A model generated the notes under the pieces. The model ran no database searches and was not told the DNA's origin. It saw only the letters and a program-made list of their open reading frames with translations. The translations under genes were made by a program, and so were the position numbers. This document shows, piece by piece, positions 47,501 to 58,140 of a stretch of 64,000 bases of DNA. Origin of the DNA: Acheta domesticus. Taxonomy: Eukaryota; Arthropoda; Insecta; Orthoptera; Gryllidae. The stretch spans positions 57,642,174-57,706,173 of the forward strand of contig JAHLJT010003656.1 of assembly GCA_031308135.1 (NCBI GenBank). The letters are read 5' to 3'. Each line of letters starts with the position of its first letter. Within the stretch, counting starts at the first letter, position 1.

Positions 47501-48166
47501 ACTGCCGAAATGTGTGCAATCTTTGAGGCCCTAAAATACATTGAATCAGCGACGTTGCGGCGAGTAGTTATCTGTTCCGATTCTCTCAGCTCTCTTCAAG
47601 CTGTCTCCCGTCCTTCGTCAGACTACCTGACTTTATCCGTTCAAAGCGTGATTCATCGTCTTCTGTCCCGCCGCTATGACCTGGTACTTAGTTGGGTCCC
47701 AGGCCACGTGAGTATCAGAGGGAACGAACTGGCCGACCAGGCGGCGAAATCAGCGACTCGTAAAACTCGTATCGACATCCCTTCTGTGCCATTATCCGAT
47801 GTTCAGGCTTTCTTGAAACGATCCGTGCTTAGAGCGTGGCAAACAGAGTGGCACAATAGCACTTTCAAACTAAGTGCGATAAAGAATTCTGTGTATCCCT
47901 GGCGCTCCTCATCACGGTCCTGTAGACGCGAGGAAGTTATTTTAACCCGTCTTCGTATCGGACACTGCCATTTCTCTCACGGTTTCATTCTTCGAAATGA
48001 AACTCCCCCCATCTGTGACTCGTGCCAGACTGTTCTTTCCGTGGAACACGTCCTGCTGTACTGTAGGAAATTTGTTGGCAGTCGACGAAGACATGACCTG
48101 GGCAACTCGCTACAAGTGGTGCTCGGGATGACGATTCTGCGCTCTCAAAACTTTTTTGTTTTTTGA
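44524..48166 (+). pseudogene. LINE ORF2: endonuclease, reverse transcriptase, RNase H (frames broken by single-base indels)
   Basis: APE-type endonuclease: LSWNLNGLRAHSEEL, CLQETHLLP, HGGVAVLIRDS and HGSDHFPILVHF. Reverse transcriptase: GKDSAPGPDQIHNQML, YRPISLTSCICKLLERMV, GFRKNRSTMDHL, FDIEKAYDTTW (~46238), NGVPQGSILSVTLF and FVDDFA (46508-46525). RNase H: LYTDGSSCSDAVACGF, AEMCAIFEALKYIES, ICSDSLSSLQAV and WVPGHVSIRGNELADQAAKS, then a C-terminal HxC-rich segment (CDSCQTVLSVEHVLLYCRKF). Frames switch near 44905, 45470, 46243 and 46333. Three of these lie in homopolymers (G or T runs), and I see no nonsense substitution. Either the copy is very young and lightly damaged, or the assembly is short of bases in homopolymers. 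Confidence 0.85.
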
Positions 48167-48472
48167 GAGAAAGCAGAATATATAATTTTATTTGAAAGAA
48201 CAATGTTTTATGTTGTTTTTTGGCCCCTTTACAGCCAATTTTACGTTTTAAGATAAATTTTACGCGCCCTTTTTCTATTTTCCTTCTGCCATTTCTACAT
48301 GTATACTTGATGCAGAATTCGAGCCTCCTTTTAGGCCATGTACATGCTTTTAAACAGTGAGTAAGTTACATATGCAACACTGAATATTCTTTTCTCCAAA
48401 TACTCTGCATGGGCGCCAATGACCACAGCAGTCGAAGCGCCCTTTAAACCCTATTCAATCAATCAATCATGT

Positions 48473-49472
48473 NNNNNNNNNNNNNNNNNNNNNNNNNNNN
48501 NNNNNNNNNNNNNNNNNNNNNNNNNNNNNNNNNNNNNNNNNNNNNNNNNNNNNNNNNNNNNNNNNNNNNNNNNNNNNNNNNNNNNNNNNNNNNNNNNNNN
48601 NNNNNNNNNNNNNNNNNNNNNNNNNNNNNNNNNNNNNNNNNNNNNNNNNNNNNNNNNNNNNNNNNNNNNNNNNNNNNNNNNNNNNNNNNNNNNNNNNNNN
48701 NNNNNNNNNNNNNNNNNNNNNNNNNNNNNNNNNNNNNNNNNNNNNNNNNNNNNNNNNNNNNNNNNNNNNNNNNNNNNNNNNNNNNNNNNNNNNNNNNNNN
48801 NNNNNNNNNNNNNNNNNNNNNNNNNNNNNNNNNNNNNNNNNNNNNNNNNNNNNNNNNNNNNNNNNNNNNNNNNNNNNNNNNNNNNNNNNNNNNNNNNNNN
48901 NNNNNNNNNNNNNNNNNNNNNNNNNNNNNNNNNNNNNNNNNNNNNNNNNNNNNNNNNNNNNNNNNNNNNNNNNNNNNNNNNNNNNNNNNNNNNNNNNNNN
49001 NNNNNNNNNNNNNNNNNNNNNNNNNNNNNNNNNNNNNNNNNNNNNNNNNNNNNNNNNNNNNNNNNNNNNNNNNNNNNNNNNNNNNNNNNNNNNNNNNNNN
49101 NNNNNNNNNNNNNNNNNNNNNNNNNNNNNNNNNNNNNNNNNNNNNNNNNNNNNNNNNNNNNNNNNNNNNNNNNNNNNNNNNNNNNNNNNNNNNNNNNNNN
49201 NNNNNNNNNNNNNNNNNNNNNNNNNNNNNNNNNNNNNNNNNNNNNNNNNNNNNNNNNNNNNNNNNNNNNNNNNNNNNNNNNNNNNNNNNNNNNNNNNNNN
49301 NNNNNNNNNNNNNNNNNNNNNNNNNNNNNNNNNNNNNNNNNNNNNNNNNNNNNNNNNNNNNNNNNNNNNNNNNNNNNNNNNNNNNNNNNNNNNNNNNNNN
49401 NNNNNNNNNNNNNNNNNNNNNNNNNNNNNNNNNNNNNNNNNNNNNNNNNNNNNNNNNNNNNNNNNNNNNNNN
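48473..49472. other. Assembly gap, exactly 1000 N
   Basis: A round-number run of N is a placeholder for a gap of unknown size. It falls between two same-strand copies of one LINE family, which explains the break. The protein-like frames of X across it are meaningless. Confidence 1.
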
Positions 49473-52400
49473 AAAAAAAGGCACCCAAAACTTAAAACGC
49501 GCAGTGGCTCTCCTCTTAGAATCTGAATTGTTTGCGCGCCCGTTCGGACACCTTCGGTTAATTCTATCCCGTTATTCGTCTCTATTGTGTGTTTACTGGT
49601 AACACATCTTTTACAAAGACATAGTCATTCGTCAACGGCCGTGCCCAAGGCGATATCTTGTCGGCCCGCGATCATCTCTTTTGTCCACAAACCATAGTGC
49701 GGTCCAGGCTCAAAATTGTATGTGTGCTTGTCTACCTTTCATCCCTCTCCTCTCTTTGCAACTATTACATTCCGTGCGGTCAAGCAGCTTGGGAGGAAAA
49801 GATTCAGATGTTCTCTCTCAACCACCACAACCTTTCATTATCATTGGAGACTTCAACGCCCTCTAACTTCTACGCGGTTCCTCGCCAACGTGTCAGAGTG
49901 GAACAATTGAGGAAGCAACTATAGAGAATTGCAATCACGTTCTGTTAGTCACAGGTCTCCACACCCATTTTTCATTTGCTTCTGTGTCCTCCTGTCTAGA
50001 CTGACATCTGCATCCCTTCGGCACAACCCTGAACAGGACTGCCCTTGATTTATATGGTAGTGATCATTACCCAGCCTTACTGCTTATCAGTGTTCTCGTT
50101 CCATTTCCTGTTCGACGCGCTCACTGGGTATTCCAGCGAGCGGACTGGCTGGGGTTTGAGGGATACCTGATATACTAACTGATAGGCCTTTTGAGAACAT
50201 CGACGCAATGACTTCCATTTCACCGATCCCGTAATCGCCGCTGCCACAGTTGGCATTCCTAAGTCTACTGGCGCACTGAGACGTTACCCAAAACCATGGT
50301 GGAACTCAGATTGTCCGAATGCGATCAAGGCCCGAAGGAAGGCACTAGTAGGCTGAACCATTATTCAACCGTTGCAAAACTCTTAAAATATAAACAGTGA
50401 CGTTCCCAAGCGAGAAGAATCATGGGAGAAAGCAAATCAGCTTCTATCGTCCCCTACGTGTTACACCCGCCCGAATGCCGTCGGGATAAAATTATGAAAA
50501 ATTCCAGGAATTTCTTCCTTCATCTGTAGTGCCTGAGCTTTTAGTCAAAGGGCAGCTGCAAACATGTCCAGATATTACAACGGAGGAACTTGCCTCCCGC
50601 TAAGAGAAATCGAGCTCATCATGCTATACTCCATCTTTCGTTTCTATCGAAAGAAAGAATAAAGAACTCGACCCTTAATTTTTCGGGTGGGATGGAAGAA
50701 AGCTACTTTGCCGCTTTTTTATGGATGAACTAGTCTCCACCATATTGCTGTCAAAAACACATCTGGACCAGACTAGATACATAACGTGATTTTGAAATTT
50801 GTGCCTGAGCAAGGTAAGCAATTTCTTCTTAATCTTTGCAATCGAATCTGGTACGAATATGCCATCCCAAAGGTGTAGCGGGAATCCACCAGCATCTTGA
50901 TACTTAAGGAAAATATCGATCATTACCGACAAATTATCGCCCAATCTCCATAACGAGCTGTGTCGATAAAATTTTCGAGCGTATAGTAAACCACAGTCTG
51001 GTTACGTCCCGCCCCTAGAGTCGAGGAATTTTCCAATGTGGGTTCAGAAAACACCGATCAACCCCGTATCACAGACACTTTTGCATCTCAGATCTCTTTG
51101 CACTGAGACATTTAGTAGCAATAGTATTCGAAAAAGTAGTAGAAATAGTAGTAGAAAAAGTTTGACATCACATGGAGGAATGGCAAATTGCGTACATTAC
51201 ACTCTTGAGCTTTTATGAGGCGGCCCCCTCTCCCGGCTGTTTCTCAGTTTTTTTGTTTATCGAATAGATCTTTGCTTGTACACCATTACGACAATGTGCC
51301 CAGTAGTCACACCTTGGGAAACGGTGTTTCTTAGGGATCAATCTTAAGTGTCACTTTGCTTGCCATCGCCGTTAACTCCATTGTTTCTGTTGTTAGTGGA
51401 CGATTTTGCTACATTCTGCTCGTCCAAAAGCCTAAACGTCATCGAACTGGAGCTTCAACTTAAATAGATTGCTGCATCAAGGGCGCGAGACTGTATTTTA
51501 ATTTTTCAATGACAAAGACGTGTTGCGTGCACTTCTGCAGAATCCACAACAACACAACAATTCGAAGTTTTTCCTAGATGGCTACCAGCTTCCTTTTGTT
51601 TGCAGCACTGGGTTTCTGGTACTCGCCTTCGACAGATCTCTGATATGGCACAACTAACTGTAGGTTGTAGAGTAGATGCGTTTCTTCTCTCAACCTTCGC
51701 TTAATGCGTTTTCATGGGGAGCAGACCGGGATTTGTCGTCTGCGGCTGTATAGAACACTCGTTCGCTCAGTATCGGACTACGGCAGTATTGATCATGGAT
51801 CGGTTTTCATATCAACCCTTCGCCCTTTGAATGCTATTTACAACGCTGTCATGCGCATAGGCACCGGAGCCTATCGAACCAGTCGCAAGGAGTACTTCCT
51901 GGCAGAATGGCGAACTCCCGTAGAGTGGAAGATGCGATATTCTGCCTGCAGCTTATGGAGCGAAGCTTTCCGGTCTACCGGATCATTCGACCCGTCAGAA
52001 TATCCTATATCCTAACCACCAGTCTTTTATGCTCCCAAACCAGCACCACCTAAACCTCCAGGAAACAGCTTCCAGAAATTGTTAGAAGTTACATGTTCTC
52101 ATGTCCTCGCACATGAAACGCTTCCGGAACCAATCCCCCCCCCCCCCCCGAGAAACTCCATTTTCCCCACTGTAGACCAAAAACTGTGAAACTCCCCAAA
52201 CTCATCCCACCATCTGAAACACGAGTTGAGAGCTGCCTATCTTGACCATTGACTTCGCCTCAACCACACTTTCGCTGGTTTACACCGACGCCATCAATGG
52301 CTTGTGCGTTATGTAGAACGGCAACTGACTCATTTCAAATTCACCCTTTCGGTAGCGTATTCTCTGCCAAGACGTTCGCTGTGCTGCAAGCCCTGATATA

Positions 52401-52831
52401 TATTGGATCAGGTTCGTCACGACGACTATACTTCGGTTTTTCTTTCTTGGCGCGTGGGGGGGGGGGTCATCAAAATGGAATCTCTCACGGTATTTCGCGT
52501 CGTTCTCGGTTGCACTGCTCGAAGCAGTCGCGATCATGCGAATCCTAGCGGCACGTGAGATATTCCATTTTGATGACATATCCCCATGCGCCAAGAAAGA
52601 AAAACTAAAGCATAATGGTCGTGATTCCACTTCAGTCACTCGTAACATTTCTCCCTCGGATCATTTGTCGACAATACACCTGATTCACCGTCTACGTCTT
52701 CGCCACTATGTCCTAGTACTTAGTTGAATCTTGGGTCAAGAGGAAATCATAGGCAATGGCCTAGCTGGCCAGGCTGCGAAATCTGCGACCTGGCAGTCGC
52801 TTATTGATATTTTCTACGTTCCCTCGACAAA
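49473..52831 (+). mobile_element. Degraded I-clade LINE copy 2, first part
   Basis: Colinear with ORF2 of the copy at 42590-48472 but full of stops and indels: IIIGDFNAL near 49840, GSDHYPALL near 50060, RRYPKPWWNSDCPNAIKARR near 50280, ISMTSCVDKIFERIV-like text near 50940, and LRLYRTLVRSVSDYGSIDHG at ~51733. It starts at the assembly gap, so its 5' part is unseen, and it is cut at 52831 by the long-inverted-repeat element. It is far more decayed than the upstream copy. Confidence 0.8.
52432..52612. mobile_element. Foldback (palindromic) MITE-like insert in LINE copy 2
   Basis: The arms mirror each other: TTTTTCTTTCTTGGCGC...TCATCAAAATGGAAT.TCTCACG on the left, and the complement on the right (CGTGAGATATTCCATTTTGA, GCGCCAAGAAAGAAAAA). 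A short centre lies near GCACTGCT-CGA-AGCAGTCGC. About 180 bp in total, no coding capacity. A poly-G run differs between the arms. Duplications are unclear. Confidence 0.7.
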
Positions 52832-53303
52832 GACTCTAGCCGAATAAGATGGTAAAAAGTGCCCCCGCTTGGAATCGAAAGTGAATCTTTCCCGAGGATT
52901 GTGACCACGATAAACATTTTTTCATGGACTTTTAAATTCCTGCCCCCCTCACATCCTCCGCAATAACGAAAAACGTGTTTTTTTAACTTCACTTTTTTCA
53001 CTGACTCCGCCGCATGAATTTTCATGAAAAATAGTGGATATTTGTGTAAAATTTACTGAATTTTTCAAAATAACTTTTGAAAATTTATTAGCCGCGAAAT
53101 TCAACCATTTAAATGGATTTGAAAATTTTGGAATTTTTTTAAAGAAAGTTGTTTTTCCACAGGGAGCACGAGAAATTCTCAAATGTTGCCCTAAATATCA
53201 TCTATCTTCTGGAATTTTTTCAGATTTTTATGATTGGTGCGCCATGTCTAAAAAAATTAAAATTAATATTTTCGTCTCATTTGGCGTATTTTCATGTATA
53301 TAG
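52832..53303 (+). repeat. Left long inverted repeat
   Basis: Pairs with 56957-57435 at an estimated ~90% identity by eye, with small indels. Frames through it are artefacts of the repeat. Confidence 0.85.
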
Positions 53304-54540
53304 AACTTTATAGAAACACGTAATTACAATATTATTTGTTTTTTAGCCACGGTATTTGCAATATTAAAAGGCTAATATCAGTAAATAATTTTGTCAATAA
53401 TATTTTGACCCTTAGATATAATCGCACAAGATGGTGAACAATTTTGTTCAGTTATTTTTAATAAATTGAGAAGTTCCAAAAATTATCAATTATAAAGAAT
53501 TGACTTTAATTTAAGTGAGAATTTCTTGAGAATTTTAGATGCAGGGGTGTATACTAACAAGATTAATAACTGATTAAACAGATTTTCTATCATATTAAAA
53601 ATACTTAAAAGCTTAAATATCAAAACAGTAACTTACTTTTATCTTTCTACACTTAACTTCGCCTTTTTTTATCCTTTTCTTCTTCAAAAATAGCATCTTC
53701 ATTATTTTCTTTTAGTCATTTCCGTTATATTTTTAAGTATGTGACGGTAATGGAAAGCTGAATTTTTCCAGGGTGGCCGCTGGGATTCGCGAGTAGAGGG
53801 GGTAGCTGAAAGCGGTGGGGAGGGAGCCAGGAGGCGGCGCTCCCACGCGTCCGCCCATATCAGAAGCATTAGCCTACAGCATCTTGCGTGCTAGCGAACT
53901 TGATTGAGAATTAATTTGCTTTACTGTCTTTGTTCGGTGGTGGAGGAACACCAAATTCATGTGATGGTCTGGCGCTGCTCACATCATCTACATCATTTCC
54001 ACTGTCACTTATGCCCGTTTCCTCAGTATCATAATTAGCATCACTATTATTGCCAGCAGTAGACACTTGCCTTACCCTTTGCACTCGTAAGCAAAGCGCA
54101 TAATACACCTTCCTATAGCTCTTACGGCATGTTACAGATGCCACGAGAATAATGGCTACTAGCTTCGTATTAGTACGTAATGTGCTCCGGCCTACCACTC
54201 GTAGGGCATGTCTCAGATGCCACCCCAAAGTCCCTATTTAACTCGTTGGGCATGCTACAGATGCCCACGTATTTTCCTGGTATGTACAATAAAGTTTTCA
54301 TTGTTGAATCGATTTGATTTCTTTGGTCAAAAAACAGAACTGTATGTGACGTATGGGGGAGGAGATTATCTGGGTTACTCTTCTATTTTTAAACAATGGC
54401 GCAATAATGTGAAAACGAGCTGGAACGGGGGAATGCCGAGTATATTATTTTAAAATGTGACTGAAAATATTGTTACTTAAATTAATATATAACTTTATAA
54501 AATTGTCTCTATAATTTATAATTATAATTTATTCGGAGCT
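53304..54540. other. Interior of the long-inverted-repeat element, left part
   Basis: No protein recognised; a 105-codon minus frame at 53911-54228 has an acidic Ser-rich end but no known domain. Three imperfect palindromic repeats of the form GGCATG..ACAGATGCC lie near 54122, 54206 and 54249. Confidence 0.5.
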
Positions 54541-55343
54541 TGATGATGTCATCGGATAACAAGAATGGTGAACGTAGCACAAAGGTTAAGTTTACAGACA
54601 ATAGAAAGTGTATCAAATGTATGAAGTTCATTCGCAAAACTTGTGGAAATGAATCTACAATTAGAAATGAAAGAGAAGTCAGAATTGTGAAAGAAAATTA
54701 ATGGCGAGGTAAATATAAATAATGTTTCAGTGCTATAATTGTAGAAAAAATTATTTTTCAATTCCCCGGATATTTCTGGACCATTTTATTCCACTGAAAA
54801 CGATTATGACACGAATTATGACAAAAGTAACATCCGACCCACATGGTCTGAACAACTTATTACAGGAAGGAGACTTTTGCGTAGTAGACAGAGGTTTTAG
54901 AGACGCCAAAAAAGATTTAGAAAAGTACATCGTTCTTATGCCTGCACTGAAAAGTAATTGAAAGCAATTAACAACTGAGGAATTTAATTCTTCGTTTCGT
55001 AACGAAGATTCGTTGGGTTGTGGAAGCAGTTCATGGAGTCATTGCTAAAAAATATAAACTCTTGCATCACCAATTAGACAACAAATTATTATCAAAGGTA
55101 CGTTTGTATTGTAAAATAGCATGCTATTTGAACAATTCTTTTGGTCCAAGAATGATTTCCGATATGAGCAGAACAGAAGATATTGTTCAACAAATGTTAC
55201 TTCCACAACCTACAACTAACACCCTGGCAAACGAAGTCAAAGAACAAAGATGGGCCCGACGAAAAGTCGATTTCAAAAATTTAACTCTAACAGATATTCC
55301 TGATTTTTTGGAACTCACGGAAGAAGGTTTGATTTTTTTCTGA
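54541..55343 (+). pseudogene. DDE_Tnp_4-like transposase remnant (PIF/Harbinger-related, IS4EU/ISL2EU-like)
   Basis: An N-terminal piece has a CxxC pair (KCIKCMKFIRKTC). The core reads NNLLQEGDFCVVDRGFRDAK and YIVLMPALK, then KQLTTEEFN, then after a frameshift VVEAVHGVIAKKYKLLHHQL and VRLYCKIACYLNNSFGPRM. The order VDRGFRD, MPALK, QLTTEEAN, R.VVEAVHG.IK and I...LNN.F.P matches the C-terminal half of DDE_Tnp_4 transposases: the DRGF motif carries a catalytic Asp and the VVEAVHG helix the Glu. Internal stops and at least one frameshift disable it. The first catalytic Asp region was not found. Confidence 0.65.
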
Positions 55344-55839
55344 AACATATCAATTAAGTCAGGCTATTTCATATTTAGCAGAAATGTTTACATAAAACAA
55401 CAACATCGATTTACAATATTTAAAATTAAAGCCAACCATCCTCAAGTTTAAAGTCTGTTCACGGCACATAAAAAGAAAAACCTATAAATGCTTTGTGGAA
55501 TACTAACCTCATACCATTGGATCTTCAGTAAAACTAAGATATTGTTGCGATTGTGCAAACTGTCTTCGTACAATCGGATGTTGCTTGCACATTGCCGCCA
55601 TAATTTATTACTTGTCTCACGGAAGATACAATGCAAAAACAATAAGGTCAGCGGAATTTTTGAATTTTATTTTTGGATAGGAGGATACAAATCCTGTAAT
55701 TAATGAAGATGGAATATTACATATTAGACGAAGACCAATATGTTTAGGATGCTTACTACTAATTTACATGCTATGCTTCATCTATACAGAGACGAGGAAC
55801 TTGTGTTAATTGTCAAGTTCAGTAATTTTTTTCAGGAAC

Positions 55840-56490
55840 GGGAATTTGTTTTGAATTCGGGTTGGTGGTAGAGGATTTCGAGGGAGGTTGAGTGCATTAT
55901 TGAAATAGAATTTGGAGGCGAGGTAATTAATATGGTTGGCTAATGTGGTTCGACGGATAGTTTTTTGTGGAGTTGGTCGTTGGTGACAAACCAAGGGACG
56001 TTAGTGATTATTCTTGATACTGATTTTGGAAAATTTGTATTTGGTGGATGTTGGCTCTTTGCGGCTTTAATCCAGATGGGGCACGCCTATATTATTATGG
56101 TTGTGCTCTGTGGTAGTGAGGAGTTTTTGTTGATAATAGGTTTTAGTTGTAATTTTATTTTTACTTGACAAACTTAGTTGGTAAATGTTTTTTTCCAGTT
56201 AATTTTCGTGTTTCTGTTGAGTCCAAGATATTTAATTGTGCTCGGTGGATGACAGATTATTGGTTTGTTGTTTAATGGGAGGGGAGTTGGAGAAGTGTAA
56301 GTTCTGAGGGTAAATATTTTGGAAGCGGTTTTTAATGGGTTAAGTTGGATTTTTAGTTTAGCGGCCCAGCTATCAATTAGATTTAGATATAGTTGCATTG
56401 TGTTACGTATTTTGTATAGATCAGGTCCTGAGAAAAATAGCGCCGTGTCGTCGGCAAATTGGGGGATTATTTGGTAAATCTGGGTGATTT
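55840..56490 (-). pseudogene. Jockey-type LINE reverse-transcriptase fragment
   Basis: On the minus strand: IIPQFADDTALFFSGPD (FADD motif near 56440), then LNLIDSWAAKLKIQLNPLKT, PICHPPSTIKYLGLN and VPWFVTNDQLHKKLSV, NALNLPRNPLPPTR. This spans motif C to the C-terminal end of Jockey-like reverse transcriptases. The rest of the element is missing and the frame is interrupted. It lies inside the long-inverted-repeat element and so was carried by it or inserted into it. Confidence 0.75.
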
Positions 56491-56956
56491 TGGCAATTTT
56501 GGGCGATTTAGCATTTTGTAAGGATGGAATTTTAATTCTTTACACAAAATTCTTCTAACCGATTCACGATTGATTCGTAGCTCACCTTCATGACGCCTAG
56601 CAGACTGTTCTGGGCTTCTGACTATCGCTTCCCTTAGCCTTTATTTCTGGTGTCGTTACACTGCGTTTCGGGCCAGGCTTCTAAGCCATTATGTTTCCTG
56701 TCGATCTGAATTTCTTCTTGTATTGCGGCTCGGAACCATGTCGACCAACATTCAACCGTGACCGAAACAATCGCTGCGTAGCTGTAATAGACTCATCACT
56801 TCTGTGTCATATACAAACAATCGACGGTGCTTGTGCCATTGCTCCATAGGGACTGAGTAAATGAAATAGCGTCTTTTATAGAGCAGAACTATCCCACCAC
56901 GCCCACCTCCCACCACTGCACTCTGTTCTACGCAGTTCAAAACCGTTCCTGTCCTG

Positions 56957-57435
56957 TGTGTCACCTGTACGTGAAAATACGACGAATGGGACGAAAATAT
57001 GTATTTTAATTTTTTTAGACATGGCGCACCAATCATAAAAATCTGAAAAAATTCCAGAAGATAGATGATATTTTGGGCAACATTTGAGAATTTTCTCGTG
57101 CTCCCGGTGGAAAAACAACTTTCTTTAAAAAAATTCCAAAATGTTCAAATCCATTTAAATGGTTGAATTTCGCGGCTAATAAATTTTTAAAAATTATTTT
57201 TGAAAAATTCAGTAAATTTTGCATAAATGCCCATTATTTTTCAAGAAAATTCGTGCGCGGAGTCAGTGAAAAAAATAAAATAAAAAAAACACGTTTTTCG
57301 TTATTACGGCGGATGTGAGGGGGCAGGAATTTAAAAGTCCATGAAAAAATGTTTTTCGTGGTCACAATCCTCAGGAAAGATTCACTTTTCGATTTCAAGC
57401 GGGGGCACTTTTTACCGTCTTATCCGGCTAGAGCC
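56957..57435 (-). repeat. Right long inverted repeat
   Basis: Complement of the left arm at 52832-53303. Next to its inner end (56752-56950) is a GC-richer stretch without recognisable coding. Confidence 0.85.
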
Positions 57436-58140
57436 TTTAAAACCATTTTGAAACGGCCCTTATTCGGCGCACGGCAGAGTGGCACAATACCACCTTTAAA
57501 TGAAGGGCGATTAAAGATTATGTTAATCCCTTGTGTTCCTCATCCCATGCTTCTAGGAGTGTGGAAATAATTGCAACCAGTCTTCGTATCGGCCATCGCC
57601 ATTGCAACTAGTCTTCGTATCGCCCATCGCCATTTCACACATGTATTCCTCCTTCGAGGTGAACCACTTCCCGTCTGCGACACCTCTAAGATGGATCTCT
57701 CCGCGGATTACGCCCTCCTACACTGGAAAGTTTGTCACAGTTTCAATTGTCAGTGACATTTTTGGGGAGTCCTCCGTGTTTATCAATGACACGGCAGGGA
57801 AGTCCATGTGCGTTAGTCAAATTCTGTCGCGGATGAGTACTCCCTGACCGTGCTCAAAGCTAGTGCGATATGCCGAACTTCCGGTGATATGTCACAATAA
57901 TGATATATGAGAGATATGAGGACAATGCTGTTCTTTATTATCTTCTGCTAATGTTACTTGGCCTCAATGCAACCAGTTGTACAGGGTTTTTATTATTAAT
58001 CTTATACGGTTTTAATTTTAAAATATATATAGATTCCATAATTCAGCGTTTTCGCAATGAAATCATTTTTTTAAATTTCTTTGACATTGACGCCTCTCAT
58101 CGTGATAGTTGAAGCACCCTCCAAACATCAGTCCACCAAA
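57436..58140 (+). mobile_element. Degraded I-clade LINE copy 2, second part with 3' tail
   Basis: Resumes where the upstream piece stopped: GCAGAGTGGCACAATACCAC at 57474 parallels ACAGAGTGGCACAATAGCAC in the intact copy. It continues with TSLRIAHRHFTHVFLLRGEP (intact: TRLRIGHCHFSHGFILRNET). The end near 58085-58140 (GACGCCTCTCATCGTGATAG, GTTGAAGCACCCTCC) parallels the intact copy's tail. Confidence 0.72.

Larger units (their letters stand above)
42590..48472 (+). mobile_element. I-clade LINE with ORF1 and ORF2, near full length
   Basis: A GC-richer 5' region from about 42590 leads to ORF1 (43164-44468) and ORF2 (44524-48166), then a 300-bp 3' UTR. The 3' end reads CAGCAGTCGAAGCGCCC then CAATCAATCAATC before the assembly gap at 48473. 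The presence of RNase H after reverse transcriptase and a zinc-knuckle ORF1 places it in the I group of LINEs. The 5' end and duplications cannot be fixed because the 3' flank is missing. A second, older copy of the family lies at 49473-58140. Confidence 0.85.
52832..57435. mobile_element. 4.6-kb DNA element with ~470-bp inverted repeats, nested in LINE copy 2
   Basis: The two ends are near-identical inverted repeats, 52832-53303 and 56957-57435, starting CTCTAGCCGAATAAGATGG and CTCTAGCCGGATAAGACGG, and sharing GTAAAAAGTGCCCCCGCTTG, CATTTAAATGGATTTGAA and GATTGGTGCGCCATGTCTAA. The LINE resumes immediately at 57436. The interior holds a dead DDE transposase (54541-55343) and a minus-strand LINE fragment. 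The outermost CTCTAGCC / CTAGAGCC may be target sequence rather than element; the duplication is therefore ambiguous. Confidence 0.8.

Noticed and set aside
48419..49602. Long frames across the N run
   Set aside because: They are composed of undefined bases; only a few flanking codons are real.
53911..54228. A 105-codon minus-strand frame inside the long-inverted-repeat element
   Set aside because: No domain, and it runs through the GGCATG..CAGATGCC repeats; no second line of support.
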